NCBI GenBank assembly: GCA_910585665.1
Contig: CAJUFI010000008.1
Coordinates: forward strand, 22,535-86,534
Length of the DNA stretch: 64,000 nucleotides
Direction: 5' to 3'
Source of the DNA: an uncultured Acetatifactor sp.
GTDB lineage: Bacteria > Bacillota > Clostridia > Lachnospirales > Lachnospiraceae
The notes beneath the pieces were generated by a model. The model made no database searches. It was not told where the DNA came from and saw nothing but the letters and a program-made list of their open reading frames with translations. Position 1 is the first letter of the stretch; each line of letters opens with the position of its first letter. The position numbers were made by a program, and so were the translations under genes. Positions 25,711-33,929 of the stretch are shown one piece after another.

Positions 25711-26514
25711 TTATGGCTCCAAAGCCAGCTTCTTTATCCTTGCCAGGGCGCTCCGGGCATAGGGGATAGCCAGGACGATATAGGTAATGGCGGCTTCGGA
25801 GAAGATGTAGATGCCGTTGTAGACAAGGGAATAGGGCAGGGGAGCCCAGCCCTCCCAGGCATATTCGGCGAAGAAGATCCAGCCGGAAATGGTGGCGAAG
25901 ATCCATCGTCCGACGATACCGGCGGCATAGCCCTTCAAAAGCCCGTTCTTCTTCTCGGTGAACAGCCCGGAAAGTCCGAAGGCGCCGAAAGCCAGCGGAT
26001 AATCCACCAGAAGCTGGACGGGATGGATGACATAGGGGTCGATGATCAGCTGCAGCACGCCGTAAGCGGCACCGGTGATCAGACCGGCTTCCAGCCCGAA
26101 CCAATAGCCGGGGAGACAGATGATCAGCATGGAGAGCAGCGTGATGGAGCCGCCAAAGGGAAATTCGTAGATTTTCAGGTTGGACAGCACTGTGCCCAAA
26201 GCGATGGCCATGGCGCAGAAGGCCAGCTGCTTGGCCGTGAGCCTGGCCGCAGAGCCTTTCCGGCCGGAACCGGCCTTGCTTCCGGTATCGGAACTGTTCG
26301 AATTTGCAGTTTTGCCTGCGGCGGCAGCCTTGTCTGTGCCGACAGCTTTGTTCGTGCCGGCATTGGAAAGCGCCTTCAGGCCTGCCGATTTCCTTCTGGC
26401 GAAGAAGACGGCGGCGGCCAGCAGAATGAGAAAAATGGCGGCCAGCAATATTTTGCCCAGGGTGGTGGGGATGTAGCTGACGCTCTCCCCGTCTGTGATT
26501 ACATGGTACAACAT
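25711..26514 (-). CDS. thiT: thiamine ECF transporter S component (ThiT-like)
   Basis: Membrane thiamine-binding subunit of an energy-coupling-factor transporter. From about residue 90 the ThiT pattern is clear: AFCAMAIALGTVLSNLKI, LPGYWFGLEAGLITGAAYG, HPVQLLVDYPLAFGAFGLSG and AYAWEGWAPLPYSLVYNG with its Trp-rich loop. The TPP riboswitch upstream supports thiamine as ligand. The N-terminus is unusual: an extra transmembrane helix (residues about 18-40) and an Ala/Lys/Ser-rich linker of about 50 residues precede the domain, which in most ThiT proteins starts almost at residue 1. Confidence 0.92.
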   Translation of the reverse strand: MLYHVITDGESVSYIPTTLGKILLAAIFLILLAAAVFFARRKSAGLKALSNAGTNKAVGTDKAAAAGKTANSNSSDTGSKAGSGRKGSAARLTAKQLAFCAMAIALGTVLSNLKIYEFPFGGSITLLSMLIICLPGYWFGLEAGLITGAAYGVLQLIIDPYVIHPVQLLVDYPLAFGAFGLSGLFTEKKNGLLKGYAAGIVGRWIFATISGWIFFAEYAWEGWAPLPYSLVYNGIYIFSEAAITYIVLAIPYARSALARIKKLALEP

Positions 26515-26520
26515 AAAAAA

Positions 26521-26545
26521 TCCTCCTTACTTTGGCTAAGGAGGA
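26521..26545 (-). promoter_or_regulatory. SD-sequestering hairpin/terminator of thiT
   Basis: On the minus strand TCCTCCTTA-GCCAAAG-TAAGGAGGA is followed by six Ts and the ATG. The 3' arm is the ribosome-binding site AGGAGGA, so the stem hides it; the U tract also makes it look like an intrinsic terminator. It is the likely expression platform of the TPP riboswitch. Confidence 0.85.
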
Positions 26546-26673
26546 ACGACATCGGCAACCTGGGACGGGGACGAAAGGAACTGCCGGAGAGTTCCCTCTG
26601 CCGGACATCCGTCTTGCCGCAGGCCTGGCCTTATGGCATTGGCCGTATCCTGCGCCTGTCTTTCTGTTGCTGT

Positions 26674-26768
26674 GCTTCCTTACGCCGGTATTGTCCGGTT
26701 CAAGTAGTGAGGGTTAGAAACGGTGCGCGGGCACCGGTTTCAGTCTCAGCGATGTGCTCCCCTAGCGG
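26674..26768 (-). ncRNA. TPP riboswitch (THI element)
   Basis: The minus strand carries the conserved THI-box order: CTAGGGGAGC, GCTGAGA, a variable stem (ACCGGTGCCC / GCGCACCGT), ACCCTC, ACTTGAACCGGA and AATACCGGCGTAAGGAAG. It binds thiamine pyrophosphate and represses the gene downstream, here thiT. About 125 bases with further small stems lie between the aptamer and the start codon. Confidence 0.95.
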
Positions 26769-26811
26769 TTATTTTGTTTTCATGTCCCACTATACGGGAT
26801 TCCGGTGCGGG

Positions 26812-26931
26812 TGTCAAGCAAAATTTTTTGCCCGCAAAATTTTTTGCCCGCAAAATTTTTGCCCGCAAAGTTTTTGCCCGCAAAATTTTTGCCCGCAAAG
26901 TTTTTGTCCGCAAAGGCTTTGCCCGCAAAAG
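26812..26931. repeat. 16-18-bp palindromic tandem repeat
   Basis: About seven units of the form GCCCGCAAAATTTTT with one or two T-run length changes and A-to-G substitutions. Each unit holds a near-palindrome GCAAAATTTTTTGC. The array lies between the divergent TPP leader of thiT and the flagellin promoter. Confidence 0.88.
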
Positions 26932-27005
26932 TGCTGAATGCGGTTTTGGTTCCGGGGAGTCTGGCTTCCATTTTGGCCAAATTTCAAATCCACCGTAAAT
27001 TTCAG

Positions 27006-27034
27006 TTGAAAAATTTGGAAAAGAATTATATAAT
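27006..27034 (+). promoter_or_regulatory. sigma-A-type promoter of the flagellin gene
   Basis: TTGAAA and TATAAT are spaced 17 bases, about 75 bases before the start. No sigma-28 (TAAA...GCCGATAA-like) promoter was recognised. Confidence 0.65.
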
Positions 27035-27107
27035 AGAAGAAAGACATAGAGAAAAGGATTCGCTTTTTGACAGGTGTATAAATATAGAAAGAACGGGAGG
27101 TTTCGTT

Positions 27108-27866
27108 ATGAGTAGCATGACCGTGACCAATGGAATTTATAATTCATATTCTCATCTTTCCAGCGGCAAGCGCATCAATACGGCGGCTGACGATGCAGCG
27201 GGGCTTGCGATTGGCAAGAAAATGGAGGCTCAGGAGACTGGGCTTAACGTAGGTGCCCAGAATGCCAAAGAAGGCATGGGCGCTCTCAATGTGGCGGACG
27301 GCGCTTTGGGCGGCGTGGTGGATTATCTGCAGAGGATACGCGATTTGGCCCTGCGCTCCATGAACGGCCTTGCCTCCGCTTCGGACAAGAAATATTACCA
27401 GAATGAAATCAAGGAGCTGAAAAATGGCATTGAGTCCATGGCCAAGACCACTTCCCTGAACGAGCAGAAGCTCCTGGACGGAAGCATGGCCGACATGCAC
27501 ATTGCCACCAATCCGGACGGGAGCGGCATGCGGATCGGCATGGCCAACTCCACCCTGGAAGCGCTGGGCATCGCTGACTTCGATGTGACGAAGGATTTCG
27601 ACCTGGATGTGATTGACGATGCCATCAACAGGGTGTCCTCACAGCGCAGCAGCCTGGGGGCCTCCACCAATCGCCTGGAGCACGCTTATAATTACAATAC
27701 CGGCGCTAGCTTAGAGCAGCTGAGCTCCAGAAGCCGCATCGAGGATTTGGATATGCCGAAAGCCATTTCTGAGAAGAAGAAAGAGGACTTGCTCAGCGAG
27801 TATCGGAATCTGATGCTGAAGAAGCAGATGAACCAGGATTCCATGGTTCTGAAGCTGTTCCAGTGA
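27108..27866 (+). CDS. short flagellin-like protein
   Basis: A 252-residue flagellin-family protein, started at the ATG after GGGAGG. The D0/D1 signature HLSSGKRINTAADDAAGLAI is near residues 16-35, followed by the coiled-coil helices of D1 and a C-terminal helix with SSQRSSLGASTNRLEHAYN. The usual N-terminal lead (about 30 residues of MxINxNxxAL type) is shortened to about 15. The end is an atypical charged tail (SEKKKEDLLSEYRNL) in place of the canonical ILQQAxxSMLAQAN. No other flagellar gene is near, so it may be a secreted filament-like or orphan protein. Confidence 0.85.
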   Translation: MSSMTVTNGIYNSYSHLSSGKRINTAADDAAGLAIGKKMEAQETGLNVGAQNAKEGMGALNVADGALGGVVDYLQRIRDLALRSMNGLASASDKKYYQNEIKELKNGIESMAKTTSLNEQKLLDGSMADMHIATNPDGSGMRIGMANSTLEALGIADFDVTKDFDLDVIDDAINRVSSQRSSLGASTNRLEHAYNYNTGASLEQLSSRSRIEDLDMPKAISEKKKEDLLSEYRNLMLKKQMNQDSMVLKLFQ

Positions 27867-27889
27867 GGCGGGACGCAGTCTTAGAAGGG

Positions 27890-27921
27890 CAGGCAACCAT
27901 CTTCTTGCAGGGTGGTTGCCT
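27890..27921 (+). terminator. intrinsic terminator of the flagellin gene
   Basis: AGGCAACCA / TGGTTGCCT with a loop of about 10 bases followed by TTTTTGAGGCTTTTTTT. A strong rho-independent terminator. The 200 bases after it show no gene. Confidence 0.88.
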
Positions 27922-28123
27922 TTTTGAGGCTTTTTTTGGATAATGGTCGGAAAATATTTGGAAAAAGCTTGCAAATTTCCGCGGGTGCGTGTAAGATAGG
28001 GGTATCCGGATTGGCCGGGCCGTCCGGCGCTGTGGGGAGGGTGAATAGGGCGACAGCCATATACGTTTAACCAGTGCAGTACGGTAAATTCTGGCGTTGT
28101 GTAGTATAATTGCATAAGGAGAG

Positions 28124-28240
28124 AACTGCATGACTGACGGAAGTGGGAGAACCCACAGGGAGTGCAGCGGGAAAAGAAGCCGACCGTCTGGGCACCACTT
28201 GTTTCGTGATGCCTGATAGGCCGGTATTTTTATAATTGCG
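28124..28240 (+). ncRNA. ZTP (pfl) riboswitch with terminator platform
   Basis: The conserved pfl features are present: CTGCATGACTGACGG, a GTGGG-AGAA-CCCAC stem, AGGGAGTGCAG closing P1 with CTGCA, and the 3' pseudoknot/P3 segment CCGTCTGGGCA. A TATAAT lies at 28105. Downstream, GGGCACCAC can pair with GTGATGCCT and the flanking CCG with CGG, followed by TATTTTTAT, giving a terminator that competes with CCGTCTGGGCA. The ligand ZMP/ZTP is the substrate form of the AICAR step encoded downstream. Confidence 0.92.
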
Positions 28241-28390
28241 CAAAAAGGCACTGATGAGACAGAAGGGGAACTGGAAACAGCGGACGCAGGAGCAGAGCCC
28301 AGAGGATTGACGGACACCAAGCGTGCGGGAATGCTCCGCATGGTTTGGCGGTGGGACTGCGGGAGCGGAACTGGAATAGGAGGAAAAAAG

Positions 28391-29116
28391 ATGCAGCAAC
28401 TGAATGAGGAACTGAAAAACAATGTGTACCCCGGCAGAGGAATCGTCATCGGGCGGTCCGCTGACGGGAAAAAAGCGGCCATCGCGTACTTCATCATGGG
28501 AAGGAGCGTGAACAGCCGCAACCGTATCTTCGTCACAGAGGGAGAGGGCATCCGCACCCAGGCCTTTGACCCGGCCAAGCTGTCAGATCCCAGCCTGGTC
28601 ATCTACGCCCCGGTGCGTGTGCTGGACGCCGGGGACGGACAGGGAACTGACACGATTGTCACAAATGGGGATCAGACGGACACCATCTACGAAGGCCTGT
28701 CGAAAGGGCTTACCTTCGAGCAGTCCCTGCGCAGCCGCCAGTTCGAGCCGGACGGCCCCAATTACACCCCAAGGATTTCCGGGCTGGTGCATATCCAGGA
28801 GGGCTGCTTCGACTACAGCATGTCCATTTTAAAGAGCAACGGCGGAGACCCTTCCTGCTGCAACAGATATACTTTTACCTATGACAACCCAGCCCCCGGG
28901 GAGGGCCGTTTCCTCCATACCTACATGCATGACGGAGACCCGCTGCCCAGCTTCCGGGGAGAGCCAGGGACTGTGGCCATAGAAGGGGACATCGACAGCT
29001 TCGCGGGTATGCTGTGGGAGAGTCTGAACGAGGAGAACAAGGTATCCCTGTTCGTTCGCTTCATCGATATTGCCACAGGACAGTATGAGACCCGCATTTT
29101 AAATAAGAACCAATAG
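28391..29116 (+). CDS. purO: IMP cyclohydrolase (stand-alone)
   Basis: Ring-closes FAICAR to IMP, the last step of purine synthesis. The 242-residue protein matches the single-domain IMP cyclohydrolase family (NNVYPGRGIVIGRSADGK near the N-terminus, YFIMGRSVNSRNRIF, ISGLVHIQEGCFDYSMSILK), which is unrelated to the cyclohydrolase half of PurH. AGGAGG precedes the ATG. It is the first gene after the ZTP riboswitch and is followed by the AICAR transformylase, so the two together replace bifunctional PurH. The symbol follows the archaeal PurO family. Confidence 0.88.
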   Translation: MQQLNEELKNNVYPGRGIVIGRSADGKKAAIAYFIMGRSVNSRNRIFVTEGEGIRTQAFDPAKLSDPSLVIYAPVRVLDAGDGQGTDTIVTNGDQTDTIYEGLSKGLTFEQSLRSRQFEPDGPNYTPRISGLVHIQEGCFDYSMSILKSNGGDPSCCNRYTFTYDNPAPGEGRFLHTYMHDGDPLPSFRGEPGTVAIEGDIDSFAGMLWESLNEENKVSLFVRFIDIATGQYETRILNKNQ

Positions 29117-29279
29117 TGGAAGCCCGTTCCGGCCATGGCGCGGATTTTGTTGGATTATACCCCGTAAAAGGAGGCAGACGTAAAACAAACGGCGGGAAGT
29201 GGAAAAGCCGGAAATGAAACAGACGGAAATGAAACAGACGATGCGGCAAAGCAGAAAATCAGGAAAGGAAAACGAAATC

Positions 29280-30458
29280 ATGAAAGAAATCGAACTGAAA
29301 TACGGATGCAACCCCAACCAGAAGCCTTCCAGAATCTATATGGAGGACGGCAGCGATTTGCCGGTCACCGTGCTGAACGGCAGGCCGGGCTACATCAATT
29401 TCCTGGATGCCTTTAACGGCTGGCAGCTGGTGAAAGAGCTGAAGGCGGCCACGGGCCTGCCCGCCGCCACATCCTTCAAGCATGTGTCTCCCGCGGGCGC
29501 GGCAGTGGGCCTCCCTCTGGACGAGACCCTTGCGAAGATTTACTGGGTGGACGACCTGGGCGAGCTGTCTCCCCTGGCCTGTGCCTACGCCAGGGCCAGA
29601 GGCGCCGACAGGATGTCCTCTTTCGGGGACTTCATCGCCCTGTCCGATGTCTGCGACAAGGACACGGCCAGATTGATCAAGCGGGAAGTGTCCGACGGCT
29701 GCATCGCCCCCGGCTACACGGAAGAGGCGCTGGCCATGCTGAAAGCCAAAAAGGGCGGAAATTATAATGTCATTCAGATTGACGAATCTTACACGCCCGC
29801 TCCGCTTGAACGAAAACAGGTATACGGAATTACGTTTGAACAGGGGCGGAACGAGCTGGATGTGAATGGGAATCTGCTGTCCAACCTGGTCACGGCGAAC
29901 AAGGAGATTCCGGAGGAAGCCCTGACAGACATGAAGATTGCCCTGATTACCCTGAAATACACCCAGTCCAATTCTGTCTGCTATGTAAAGGGCGGCCAGG
30001 CCATCGGCATCGGCGCGGGCCAGCAGTCCCGCATCCACTGCACCAGGCTGGCGGGCACCAAGGCGGACAACTGGTTCCTGCGTCAGTCCCCCCAGGTGCT
30101 GGGCCTGCAGTTCGTGGACAAGCTGGGACGTGCGGACCGGGACAATGCCATAGACGTCTACATCGGGGACGAATACATGGACGTGCTGGCAGACGGCGCC
30201 TGGGAGAAGGTCTTCAAGGTGAAGCCCGCCGTCTTTACCAGGGAAGAGAAGCGCGCATGGCTTGACCGGATGCAGGAGGTCACTTTGGGCTCGGACGCGT
30301 TCTTCCCTTTCTCGGACAATATCGAGAGGGCCCGCAAGAGCGGCGTGAAATATATCGCCCAGCCCGGCGGTTCCGTCCGGGATGATGCCGTGATAGAATG
30401 CTGCGATAAATACAACATGGTGATGGCGTTCACGGGAATCCGCCTGTTCCATCATTGA
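29280..30458 (+). CDS. purH: AICAR formyltransferase (PurH C-terminal-type, stand-alone)
   Basis: Transfers a formyl group from 10-formyl-THF to AICAR. The 392-residue protein corresponds to the transformylase half of PurH: LKYGCNPNQKPS at the start, TSFKHVSPAGAAVG with the catalytic Lys-His pair near residues 66-67, LKYTQSNSVCYVKGGQAIG and GAGQQSRIHCTRLAG. There is no MGS-type IMP cyclohydrolase domain. AAAGGAAAACGAAATC lies before the chosen ATG. It is co-transcribed with the cyclohydrolase under the ZTP riboswitch. Confidence 0.93.
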   Translation: MKEIELKYGCNPNQKPSRIYMEDGSDLPVTVLNGRPGYINFLDAFNGWQLVKELKAATGLPAATSFKHVSPAGAAVGLPLDETLAKIYWVDDLGELSPLACAYARARGADRMSSFGDFIALSDVCDKDTARLIKREVSDGCIAPGYTEEALAMLKAKKGGNYNVIQIDESYTPAPLERKQVYGITFEQGRNELDVNGNLLSNLVTANKEIPEEALTDMKIALITLKYTQSNSVCYVKGGQAIGIGAGQQSRIHCTRLAGTKADNWFLRQSPQVLGLQFVDKLGRADRDNAIDVYIGDEYMDVLADGAWEKVFKVKPAVFTREEKRAWLDRMQEVTLGSDAFFPFSDNIERARKSGVKYIAQPGGSVRDDAVIECCDKYNMVMAFTGIRLFHH

Positions 30459-30618
30459 TATCAGAGAATCGTCTCTGACTGACAAATACCCTAAAAGGGA
30501 TTGCGGTAAGAGGCAGCGCCGCAGCAGGGGAATGTGGCAAAAAAGAGTAAAAAGCATGTACAGATTTGCGAGGGCGCATCGTGAAATGCCTGTCTGTCCG
30601 GTTAGGAGGAAAAACGCT

Positions 30619-31005
30619 GTGGAAGGAAAGCTGAGGAACATGACGGCCATCTATCTGTTCAGGGGAGACAGGGTGCTCCTCCTCTACAGACAGGACGGCA
30701 GGGGGGTCAGCGATGTCTGGACGGGCTCGGCAGGGGGCTATATTGCATTCCGGAAGACAAAGGGAGAGATAAGGCAGAATTATTACTTTTTCGCGGATAT
30801 AAAAGAACATGTGGACGATAATCTTGTCTCCAACGAGGGTCTGTGCAAATGGTTTCCTCTGGAAGAGACAGGCTCTCTGGAAATGCCCCTTTCGGCAAAA
30901 TATATCATGGATCATTTCCGGGAAACCGGGCGCCGCACGGACAAAACCTATATCTGTGCCGCAGGCGCCGATAAAGGGGACATCCTGGAACTGCCGGAAT
31001 CTTGA
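30619..31005 (+). pseudogene. Nudix-family protein lacking the Nudix box
   Basis: The frame starts at a GTG with TTAGGAGGA eight bases ahead and reads MTAIYLFRGDRVLLLYRQ...DVWTGSAGGYIAFRKTKGEIRQ then NYYFFADIKEH. In Nudix hydrolases of this type the SAGG strand is followed by an acidic loop and the catalytic GX5EX7REUXEEXGU helix before the RRTKGEIRQNYYFFA strand. Here roughly 35 residues, including that helix, are missing in frame near 30745. The product would be about 128 residues and should not bind metal or hydrolyse nucleotides. It is either an inactivated gene or a repurposed fold. Confidence 0.7.
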
Positions 31006-31055
31006 TAAGAGACAAGAGGACTTGCATGTTTTTTTCAGGAATGTACTGAATCTTG

Positions 31056-31085
31056 TTGAAAGAAATTGCGGAGTTATGATATAAT
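31056..31085 (+). promoter_or_regulatory. glnS promoter
   Basis: TTGAAA and TATAAT are spaced 18 bases. The leader of about 110 bases contains a CCGGCCT / AGGCCGG hairpin (31134-31153). No T-box features were recognised. Confidence 0.65.
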
Positions 31086-31200
31086 GGCTTTATTCGCGGC
31101 ATGGAGCGGGCGGAATGGCCATCTTGAGGATACCCGGCCTGAATGCAGGCCGGAGGGCAGCAGATGCCGCAGACGTATAGGAAAGGCAAGGACCTGACAG

Positions 31201-32877
31201 ATGAGCGAGACGGAATCCAGAAATTTTATTGAAATGATCATAGACAAGGATCTGGCGGAGGGGACATGTGAAGCCGTGCACACCCGCTTCCCGCCGGAGC
31301 CCAACGGCTACCTCCATATCGGACATGCCAAGAGCATTTTGCTCAATTACGGCCTGGCCCGGCAGTACAACGGCAAATTCAACATGCGCTTCGACGACAC
31401 CAACCCCACCAAGGAGGACATCGAATTCGTGGAATCCATCAAGGAGGACATCCAGTGGCTGGGGGCGGACTGGGAGGACCGGCTGTTCTTCGCCTCCGAT
31501 TATTTCGGGCAGATGTACGAGGCGGCGGTGAAGCTGATCAAAAAGGGCAAGGCCTATGTCTCGGACCTGACCGCGGAGCAGATTCGTGAATACAGGGGAA
31601 GCCTGACCGAGCCGGGGAAAGACGACCCTTATAATACCCGCACGGTGGAGGAGAATCTGCAGCTGTTCCAGGAGATGAAGGACGGAAAGTACGGGGACGG
31701 GGAGAAGGTGCTGCGGGCCCGCATCGACATGGCCTCGCCCAACATCAATATGCGCGATCCCGTCATTTACCGTGTGGCGCACATGAATCATCACAATACC
31801 GGAGACGCATGGTGCATCTACCCCATGTATGATTTCGCTCACCCCATTGAGGACGCCATAGAGGGAATCACCCATTCCATCTGCACGCTGGAGTTCGAGG
31901 ACCACAGGCCTCTCTACGACTGGGTGGTGCGGGAGCTGGAATACCCTCATCCGCCCAAGCAGATTGAGTTCGCCAAGCTGTACCTGAAGAACGTGGTCAC
32001 CGGAAAGCGGTATATCAAGAAGCTGGTGCAGGAGAACATCGTGGACGGCTGGGACGATCCCCGGCTGGTGTCCATCGCGGCCCTGCGCCGCCGGGGTTTT
32101 ACGCCGGAGTCGATCCAGAAGTTCGTGGAACTGTGCGGCGTCTCCAAGGCCCAGTCCATCGCGGATTACGCCATGTTGGAATACTGTATCCGGGAAGATC
32201 TGAAGGCGAAGGCGCCCCGTCTGATGGCGGTGCTGGATCCGGTGAAGCTGATCATCGACAATTACCCGGAAGGGCAGACCGAAATGCTGACAGTGGGGAA
32301 CAATCCTGAGAACGAAGCCCTTGGCAGCAGGGAAGTGCCTTTCGGCAGGGAGCTGTATATCGAGCGGGAGGACTTCATGGAGGAGCCCCCGAAGAAGTAC
32401 TTCCGGATGTTCCCGGGCAATGAAGTGCGCCTGATGAACGCCTATTTCGTGAAGTGCACCGGCTGCGTCAAGAACCAGGCAGGCGAAGTCGTGGAGGTGC
32501 ACTGCACCTATGATCCGGCTTCCAGAGGTGGGAACAGCCCGGACGGAAGGAAGGTGAAGGGCACCATCCACTGGGTGGCCGCCGACACTGCCCTGAAGGC
32601 GGAAGTGCGGCTGTATGAGAATATCATCGATGAGGAAAAAGGGGTCTACAACGAGGACGGAAGCCTGAACCTGAATCCCAATTCCCTCACGGTTCTGAAG
32701 GACTGTAAGCTGGAGCCTGCCTTCGCGGGAGCGGAGAAATACGCGCGGTTCCAGTTCGTAAGGCAGGGATTCTTCTGCGTGGACGCTAAGGATTCCGGGC
32801 CGGATGCGCTGGTGTTCAACCGCATCGTGTCCCTGAAGAGTTCTTTTGTGCTGCCGAAGTCCGATGCGGCGCAGTAG
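31201..32877 (+). CDS. glnS: glutaminyl-tRNA synthetase
   Basis: Charges tRNA-Gln with glutamine. The class I HIGH motif is in RFPPEPNGYLHIGHAKS near residue 38, with the GlnRS-specific FNMRFDDTNPTKE. The KMSKS equivalent is changed to VVTGKRYIK followed by DGWDDPRLVSIAALRRRG. The C-terminal anticodon-binding barrels end ...FNRIVSLKSSF. Length 558 is normal. A leader hairpin and AAGGA site precede the ATG. Its presence suggests direct Gln-tRNA charging, although Gat-based amidation elsewhere cannot be excluded. Confidence 0.96.
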   Translation: MSETESRNFIEMIIDKDLAEGTCEAVHTRFPPEPNGYLHIGHAKSILLNYGLARQYNGKFNMRFDDTNPTKEDIEFVESIKEDIQWLGADWEDRLFFASDYFGQMYEAAVKLIKKGKAYVSDLTAEQIREYRGSLTEPGKDDPYNTRTVEENLQLFQEMKDGKYGDGEKVLRARIDMASPNINMRDPVIYRVAHMNHHNTGDAWCIYPMYDFAHPIEDAIEGITHSICTLEFEDHRPLYDWVVRELEYPHPPKQIEFAKLYLKNVVTGKRYIKKLVQENIVDGWDDPRLVSIAALRRRGFTPESIQKFVELCGVSKAQSIADYAMLEYCIREDLKAKAPRLMAVLDPVKLIIDNYPEGQTEMLTVGNNPENEALGSREVPFGRELYIEREDFMEEPPKKYFRMFPGNEVRLMNAYFVKCTGCVKNQAGEVVEVHCTYDPASRGGNSPDGRKVKGTIHWVAADTALKAEVRLYENIIDEEKGVYNEDGSLNLNPNSLTVLKDCKLEPAFAGAEKYARFQFVRQGFFCVDAKDSGPDALVFNRIVSLKSSFVLPKSDAAQ

Positions 32878-33066
32878 GACGGACGGGGAATCGAAAGGCG
32901 GCCGCGGTAAGGGCCGGCAGCGCGGACAAAAAGGCAGGATAGGGATATCTGCGGACGGAAAGGGAAGGGGACAGACGAGGAATCGGGCCGAAAAGAAAGG
33001 CGAAGTTTGGATGGCATAGGATAGTACATGGGCTTTGCAGAAGTCTTGGGCGAGGTGGAGAAGAGC

Positions 33067-33916
33067 ATGGGAATCTTATCAGGTTTAAAGAATCTGGGGC
33101 TTGGCAACCTGGAGAACATGGATGTTTTTGAGGGGCAGAAGAAGCAGGAGGCGAAGAAGCCTGAGCCTTTTGTCGCGCAAAAGCCTCAGGAGAAGGATTT
33201 GATTTATGAGAGATCCTTTACCTGTCCGGTCTGTGACACTTCTTTTACGTCAAAAGTCATGAAATCCAATAAGGCCCGGCTCCTTGGGACAGACCAGGAC
33301 CTGCGCCCCAGATATGATGGAATCGATGCCGCCAAGTATGAGGTGGTGATGTGCCCTGTCTGCGGCTGCGCGGCGCTGATGCGCTACTTTACCACAATCA
33401 CGTCGGCCCAGGCGAAACTGATTCGGGACAACATCTGCCAGGTCTTGAAGATGAAGCCATACCAGGGGGAGACTTATACTTATGAGCATGCCCTGGAACG
33501 CTATCAGCTGGCGCTGGCGGAGGCTGTGGTAAAGCGTTCGAAAACAAGCGAAAGAGCGTATATCTGTCTGAAGTATGCCTGGCTGGTCCGGGGATACGCG
33601 GAGGATCTGAAGGGGCGGGAGAACCCGGATGAGAAACAGCTGGCGGAACTGGCGGCGCAGGAGGGGGAATTGCTGCAGAATGCCTACAAAGGCTTCACGG
33701 GCCCGGCAGACAGAAATGTTCCCCCTGTGCGGCATGAACGAGATCACAGTGGACTATCTGCTGTCAGTGCTGGCCGTCCGGTTCAAGGATTATCAGGTGG
33801 CCGTGAAGCTGTTGGGTTCCATCATCACCTCCACCAGCGCCAACGCGCGGATCAAGGACCGGGCCAGGGACATGAAGGAGCAGGTGGTGAAAGAGCTGAA
33901 AAAGATGCAGGGATGA
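33067..33916 (+). pseudogene. DUF2225 protein gene with a frameshift
   Basis: Starts MGILSGLKNLGLG after GAGGTGGAG. The first frame holds a DUF2225-like protein: a zinc-ribbon pair CPVCDTSF and CPVCGCAALM, RPRYDGIDAAKYEV, and helical YEHALERYQLALAEAVVKRS. After LLQNAYKGF the frame changes near 33700-33715 and resumes in another frame as TEMFPLCGMNEITVDYLLSV to KKMQG. The continuation matches the family end, so the gene is whole apart from a one-base indel. A real frameshift, a sequencing error, or recoding are all possible. MocR-type gene follows. Confidence 0.75.
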
Positions 33917-33929
33917 CAGGGGGATCGCT

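Noticed and set aside
26812..26931. CRISPR-like array
   Set aside because: Units are contiguous 16-18-mers with no unique spacers and there are no cas genes. It is a tandem repeat.
26805..27107. N-terminal extension of flagellin through the repeat array
   Set aside because: The frame is open, but it would translate the tandem repeat and the promoter; the ATG at 27108 has a good ribosome site and family-like start.
31086..31200. T-box leader of glnS
   Set aside because: The leader is too short and the T-box sequence and specifier stem are not visible; only a plain hairpin is present.
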